A stretch of DNA of 64,000 bases from Sinohyriopsis cumingii. Lineage: Eukaryota > Mollusca > Bivalvia > Unionida > Unionidae. The notes under the pieces were generated by a model. That model searched no databases. It was not told the origin of the DNA and was given only the letters and a program-made list of their open reading frames with translations. The stretch covers positions 19,181,936 to 19,245,935 of the forward strand of contig CM068828.1 in assembly GCA_028554795.2 (NCBI GenBank), given 5' to 3'. This document shows, one piece after another, positions 60,550 through 64,000 of the stretch. Position numbers and translations under genes: made by a program. Within the stretch, counting starts at the first letter, position 1, and every line of letters begins with the position of its first letter.

Positions 60550-62820
60550 TTATTTACAGAAGATAGCTGCACACTGCATGACAAAGTATGCTGCATACAG
60601 GACGAATAGCTTGGAGTTTTCTTTGTCGATTACTCCTGATGGTAACCTTTTACCTAAAAGATATTGTAGTTGCAGCTCATCTTCTGCATTAAATAACGTA
60701 ATGTGCAGGCTCAAGAGAAATTTATCAATAAGGAAATCCCAGAAAGAATTTCGAAAGTTCGACATATAAGGACAACTAACACAACAATGAAGTATCAAGT
60801 CTGTATAAACATTCCCACATCTAATACACATATCAAGTTGTGTTTGTGGAACAGCAGCCCATAGTTTAGCTACATATGTAAATACCTTAGTGTGTTGTCT
60901 GGTTTTAGCCGACTGCCACACTGAGGCAGGTCGTAAGTATTCGTGTATCGAAGAGAATCTATCAAAATCTGCTTGATTAGACATACGAACTCTCCAGAGG
61001 CTATTTTCAAGACCAACAATTTTTGACCTTACAATTTCTTTCCAATTATGTTTATCTGGAATTTCAGAATGATGTAAATAATCAGTTAGATACCCGAGCA
61101 AGTCAAACTTCTTTGAGGTATAATATAAATTTGAAATTAACCCGCAGCTTGACATGCATCCGCTCAAAATGAAGTGAAATAACGCAACGTTAAACACACG
61201 TTTAGTATGTACATTGTTAGGCATCAAACACAATCTGTGTAAAAACATCAATTTTCTTCTATCAATTTCGGACTGCGCTGATGTCCATCCTAGCATTCCC
61301 AGGGCAATGTCTGATCTTGTATGTATTGGAAAATCTTGTAAATGTTTGGCAAAATACCTCAGAGTTTTATCCAATAAAGCGAGGTCACTTTTTGAAATGT
61401 TACACCATAATTCACTTCCATAAAACATTGAAGGGAAAATTACCTTTTTAATTACATTTGCAGCAACCAAAGGATTTAAACCATTCGGTTTAATGCCAAT
61501 ACCAAACAGACCGTGAAAAGATTTTTTCCCTTTCTTGCATGCATCGAGTATTGCGTCATGCGACGTCAGCTTTGAGTTAATCCGGTGACCCAGGTGTGTT
61601 GCCGAATCGGTAACCGGCAAACATGACGGGCCAAGATACCATTTCATATTGATAAAATTCTTGTATTGGGGTCCGAAAATGATAATGTATGACTTTGTGA
61701 CACTAAGCTCGAATCGCCACTTATTACTGTAGTCGTATGCTATATCTAACAGCTTTTGTAGATTTCTAGGATATATAGCCAAAAATGAAATATCATCAGC
61801 TAGGGTTGGATTTCCCACAGCTAAGGATTCAATCTTTGCTCCAAATCCACTATTTTCTAACTGTAGCAGCAAGTCATTTATAAATATTGTGTACATCAAG
61901 GTTGACAAAACACCCCCTTGTCTCACTCCTTAGCCAATTGAGAACCAATCTGAAAATTGCCCATTTACAAGAACTTTACTCTGTAAATTTGTATACATGT
62001 TAAAAAATATCAAAAGGGATTTACCCGTAATTCCCAGCGTGAATAATTTAAAAAGCAGTCCTTCGTGCCACACGGTATCAAATGCCTTTTTTGTATCAAG
62101 AAAAGCAGCAAAAACCCGTGAACCCATGTTTACATTATATTGTACTGATTGCAACAGCACAAAACTCGCTGTTGTGCAGCCTAAACCTTTTTGGTAACGA
62201 TGTTGTTGTGAACTGGGTATACTAGAATTAGTATCTTTGAGCCAAGTTACCAAACGTTTATGAATAATTTTCTCAAAGGTTTTGTAGATAACAGGCAGTA
62301 AAGTAACAGGCCTGTAACTTTCGAGGGAGTTCTTTGATTTTCTGTTACCTTTGTACAGTGGTATTACTAACCCTTTTTTGCAGTCTACAGGTATGTAAGA
62401 TTGATCAATCATCCGAGTAAATAAAATTGTCATACACTCGATGAGGTAGTCGCTGCCATAGATCAAATGTTCATTGCAAATTTGATCATTGCCCGATGCT
62501 TTTGATTTCTTTAGACCTTTAATGATTTCTCTTACTTCGTTTAAACTGATACTGGTCTGTAAAGCCTCGATATGGCTTACTTCGTCCTGTAGACCCCGAT
62601 TTAATTCTCTCTCTATAAATTCATAAAAGTTTCCGTGAATGTCCTCATAGTATCTGGCAAAGCCATTTGCGATGGAATCATCATCACGGACACAAACTCC
62701 ATCAGTTGATAGTTCCTGACAAAAATTTATATTGTTCCCTCTCTTAATGTTGATCATTTTCCAAAAGTGTCTTACATCGCATTCATGTGCTTTTTCAATT
62801 TCTTCATACACCTCCCCCAT
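60550..62820 (-). pseudogene. Reverse transcriptase region of the third LINE, one in-frame stop
   Basis: Two in-frame segments separated only by a TAA at 61930-61932. RT motifs: KKGLVIPLYKG, SYRPVTLLPVIYKTFEKII, FAAFLDTKKAFDTVWH, then after the stop GVRQGGVLSTLMYTIFINDL and the active site LADDISFL, and a distal CIRCGNVYTDLILHCCVSC finger. The stop lies just before the conserved RQGG segment, so full-length RT cannot be made. A frameshift near 62830 separates it from the upstream linker. Confidence 0.85.
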
Positions 62821-63221
62821 ATATTTTTCACAGCCAGTTTTTGAACGTTTCTAAAGTCTCTCTTCTTATCTTTATATTCTCTGTAAGAATTAAATTGACT
62901 ACCCCTCGGTCTTCCCTCATTTATCCAAGTATACCTAGCTTGTCTTTGAAGTTTATGTGCTTCTTTGAGTTCATTTGACCAGTATGGTTTGGCATGATAA
63001 TTGAATTTAGACTTTGGAAGCGCGATGTCGCTTGACTGCTGTATTGCAATAACAATGTGCCGGTAAAAGCTATCAACATTGTCCGAAATAGTATCTATAT
63101 CTAAAGTTTTCAGGCGAAGGTCCAGCTCAGATTGATAGTTTTTCAAGATATCAGCGTTTAATTTATTCCAGGCTATGTTGTTTCTCTTCATAGACTGTCT
63201 GAAGTCTCTCCCACAGGTCAC
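62772..63221 (-). pseudogene. Linker between endonuclease and RT of the third LINE
   Basis: Contains KPYWSNELKEAHKLQRQARYTW and YREYKDKKRDFR, typical of the endonuclease-RT linker in LINEs. Joined to the RT by a frameshift near 62815-62835. Confidence 0.7.
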
Positions 63222-63990
63222 TGTACGAAGGGAAGTAAGGATAGGATAGGGAGGTGGTCAGATATCACGTGCTCTTCGTGATCTGAAACAATGTGCACAC
63301 TTCGTAATCTACCTATGCATTGATCCGACAGTACAAAATGATCAATCATCGTTCTTGCTGGGGTGAACGTATAACGGGAACCAGTGCATAGTATTAAATG
63401 TCCAGCACTCACTAGATTATTATATCGCAAGAACTCATGAAATACTCATGAAATACTCTATTTTTGTAATCTCTGAAAGTGTCTGGTTCAGCTACTGCAT
63501 TGAAATCACCAGTAAAATACACGTCCCCCAGCTGTGAGTACTGATCATAGAGATTTTGAATGAACTCAATTTGCGCTTTATAACAATCTATGCCATATAA
63601 TAGGGTCGGCATATATACACAAAAAATATATACATTTTGCATATCGGGAAATTTGAATTCTATGCCAACAACTCTGTCACTATTAACTTCATCTATAAAG
63701 TTAGCATATCTCATGAGAGAAGTTTTGCAAAAGATTGCAACTCCTCCTTTACCACATTTTATTAACGTGCTATTAGAGGAAATATCCTCTGCCTTTGCAG
63801 TGCATTTATAATCAGAACGAATAGTATCGCAAAATGGAAGTATGTACTGTAATAGTTTATGTTCAGTTACGCAAGCTACGCCAACATTATATTTATCCAA
63901 CATTGCACTAAAGCTAAGAGCAGAGGACATACTTCCTCTAACATTCCAGGTCAGTATATTAAGATTCATATTAACTTGCAATATAGGCAT
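63218..63990 (-). pseudogene. APE-type endonuclease of the third LINE, split by an 11-bp duplication
   Basis: Motifs: NILTWNVRGS, VTEHKL, GKGGVAIFCKTS, YFTGDFNAV and, in the next frame, DHFVLSDQC and ISDHLPI. The frame changes at an 11-bp tandem duplication (TCATGAAATAC twice, 63435-63456). Confidence 0.8.
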
Positions 63991-64000
63991 ATTAATACTT

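Larger units (their letters stand above)
60372..64000 (-). mobile_element. Third LINE (CR1/L2/Jockey-like), damaged, 5' end outside the window
   Basis: Minus-strand endonuclease and reverse transcriptase without RNase H. The 3' end carries a GAAATAAAG-like signal followed by an (ATG/GAT)n tail at about 60374-60392. It enters from the right window edge, so any ORF1 is not visible. Confidence 0.8.

Overview
This window reads as genomic DNA of a metazoan, probably an invertebrate and perhaps a mollusc. That rests on the mix of repeats (non-LTR retrotransposons with and without RNase H, Ty3-like pol remnants, MITEs, satellites, a tRNA-like SINE) and on animal-type Polinton/Maverick (adintovirus-like) elements. 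I recognise no ordinary host protein-coding gene. Nearly all coding signal is mobile or viral.

Layout. (1) Positions 1-5428 hold the right-hand part of an unusual Polinton-like element (element C): a protein-primed-type DNA polymerase B continuing into a superfamily 1 helicase and an HNH domain, a retrovirus-type integrase, a parvovirus-like phospholipase A2, an A32-type packaging ATPase and a small cysteine-rich protein. (2) Positions 5672-42030 are a 26-bp minisatellite array split by nested insertions: a solo-LTR-like repeat (6040-6885) and a decayed Polinton (element A, about 6958-41897, mostly minus strand), itself split by a younger Polinton (element B, 14373-41098). Element B has terminal inverted repeats beginning AGTAGTGAAAGGGG and an exact 6-bp target duplication TAGGAC at 14367-14372 and 41099-41104. 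Element B is in turn hit by a MITE (24624-25096) and by two copies of one LINE family in opposite orientations (30472-38002, full length, minus; 38105-39457, 5'-truncated, plus), each LINE with its own target duplication. (3) Positions 42031-64000 are host intergenic DNA with dispersed repeats, a degenerate Ty3/gypsy pol, MITEs, satellites, a large palindrome, and a third LINE entering from the right edge.

Element B, without its insertions, is about 17.4 kb and carries a Polinton/adintovirus gene set: glutamine-rich protein, CCHC zinc-knuckle protein (reverse strand), PolB (broken three times), a BIR (IAP-like) protein, a block of unknown small genes, packaging ATPase, two paralogous core proteins (one with an H1-like SPKK tail), a conserved late protein, an integrase-penton deletion chimera, a pVI-like protein, double-jelly-roll major capsid protein, a zinc-motif protein, an adenain-type protease, and three small coiled-coil paralogues at the right end. 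Element A keeps a chromodomain integrase and the whole penton region that B lost, but has lost most of PolB through the core-protein region. Neither copy is complete.

The most notable observation is that several terminal genes of element B end in what look like metazoan replication-dependent histone mRNA 3'-end signals: a 16-nt stem-loop of the type GGCCCT-TTTC-AGGGCC, an ACCCA-like flank, and a purine-rich AAAAGAA element 12-14 nt downstream. Internal genes instead show TATA boxes and AATAAA signals. I know of no description of this in Polintons, but I could not search the literature.
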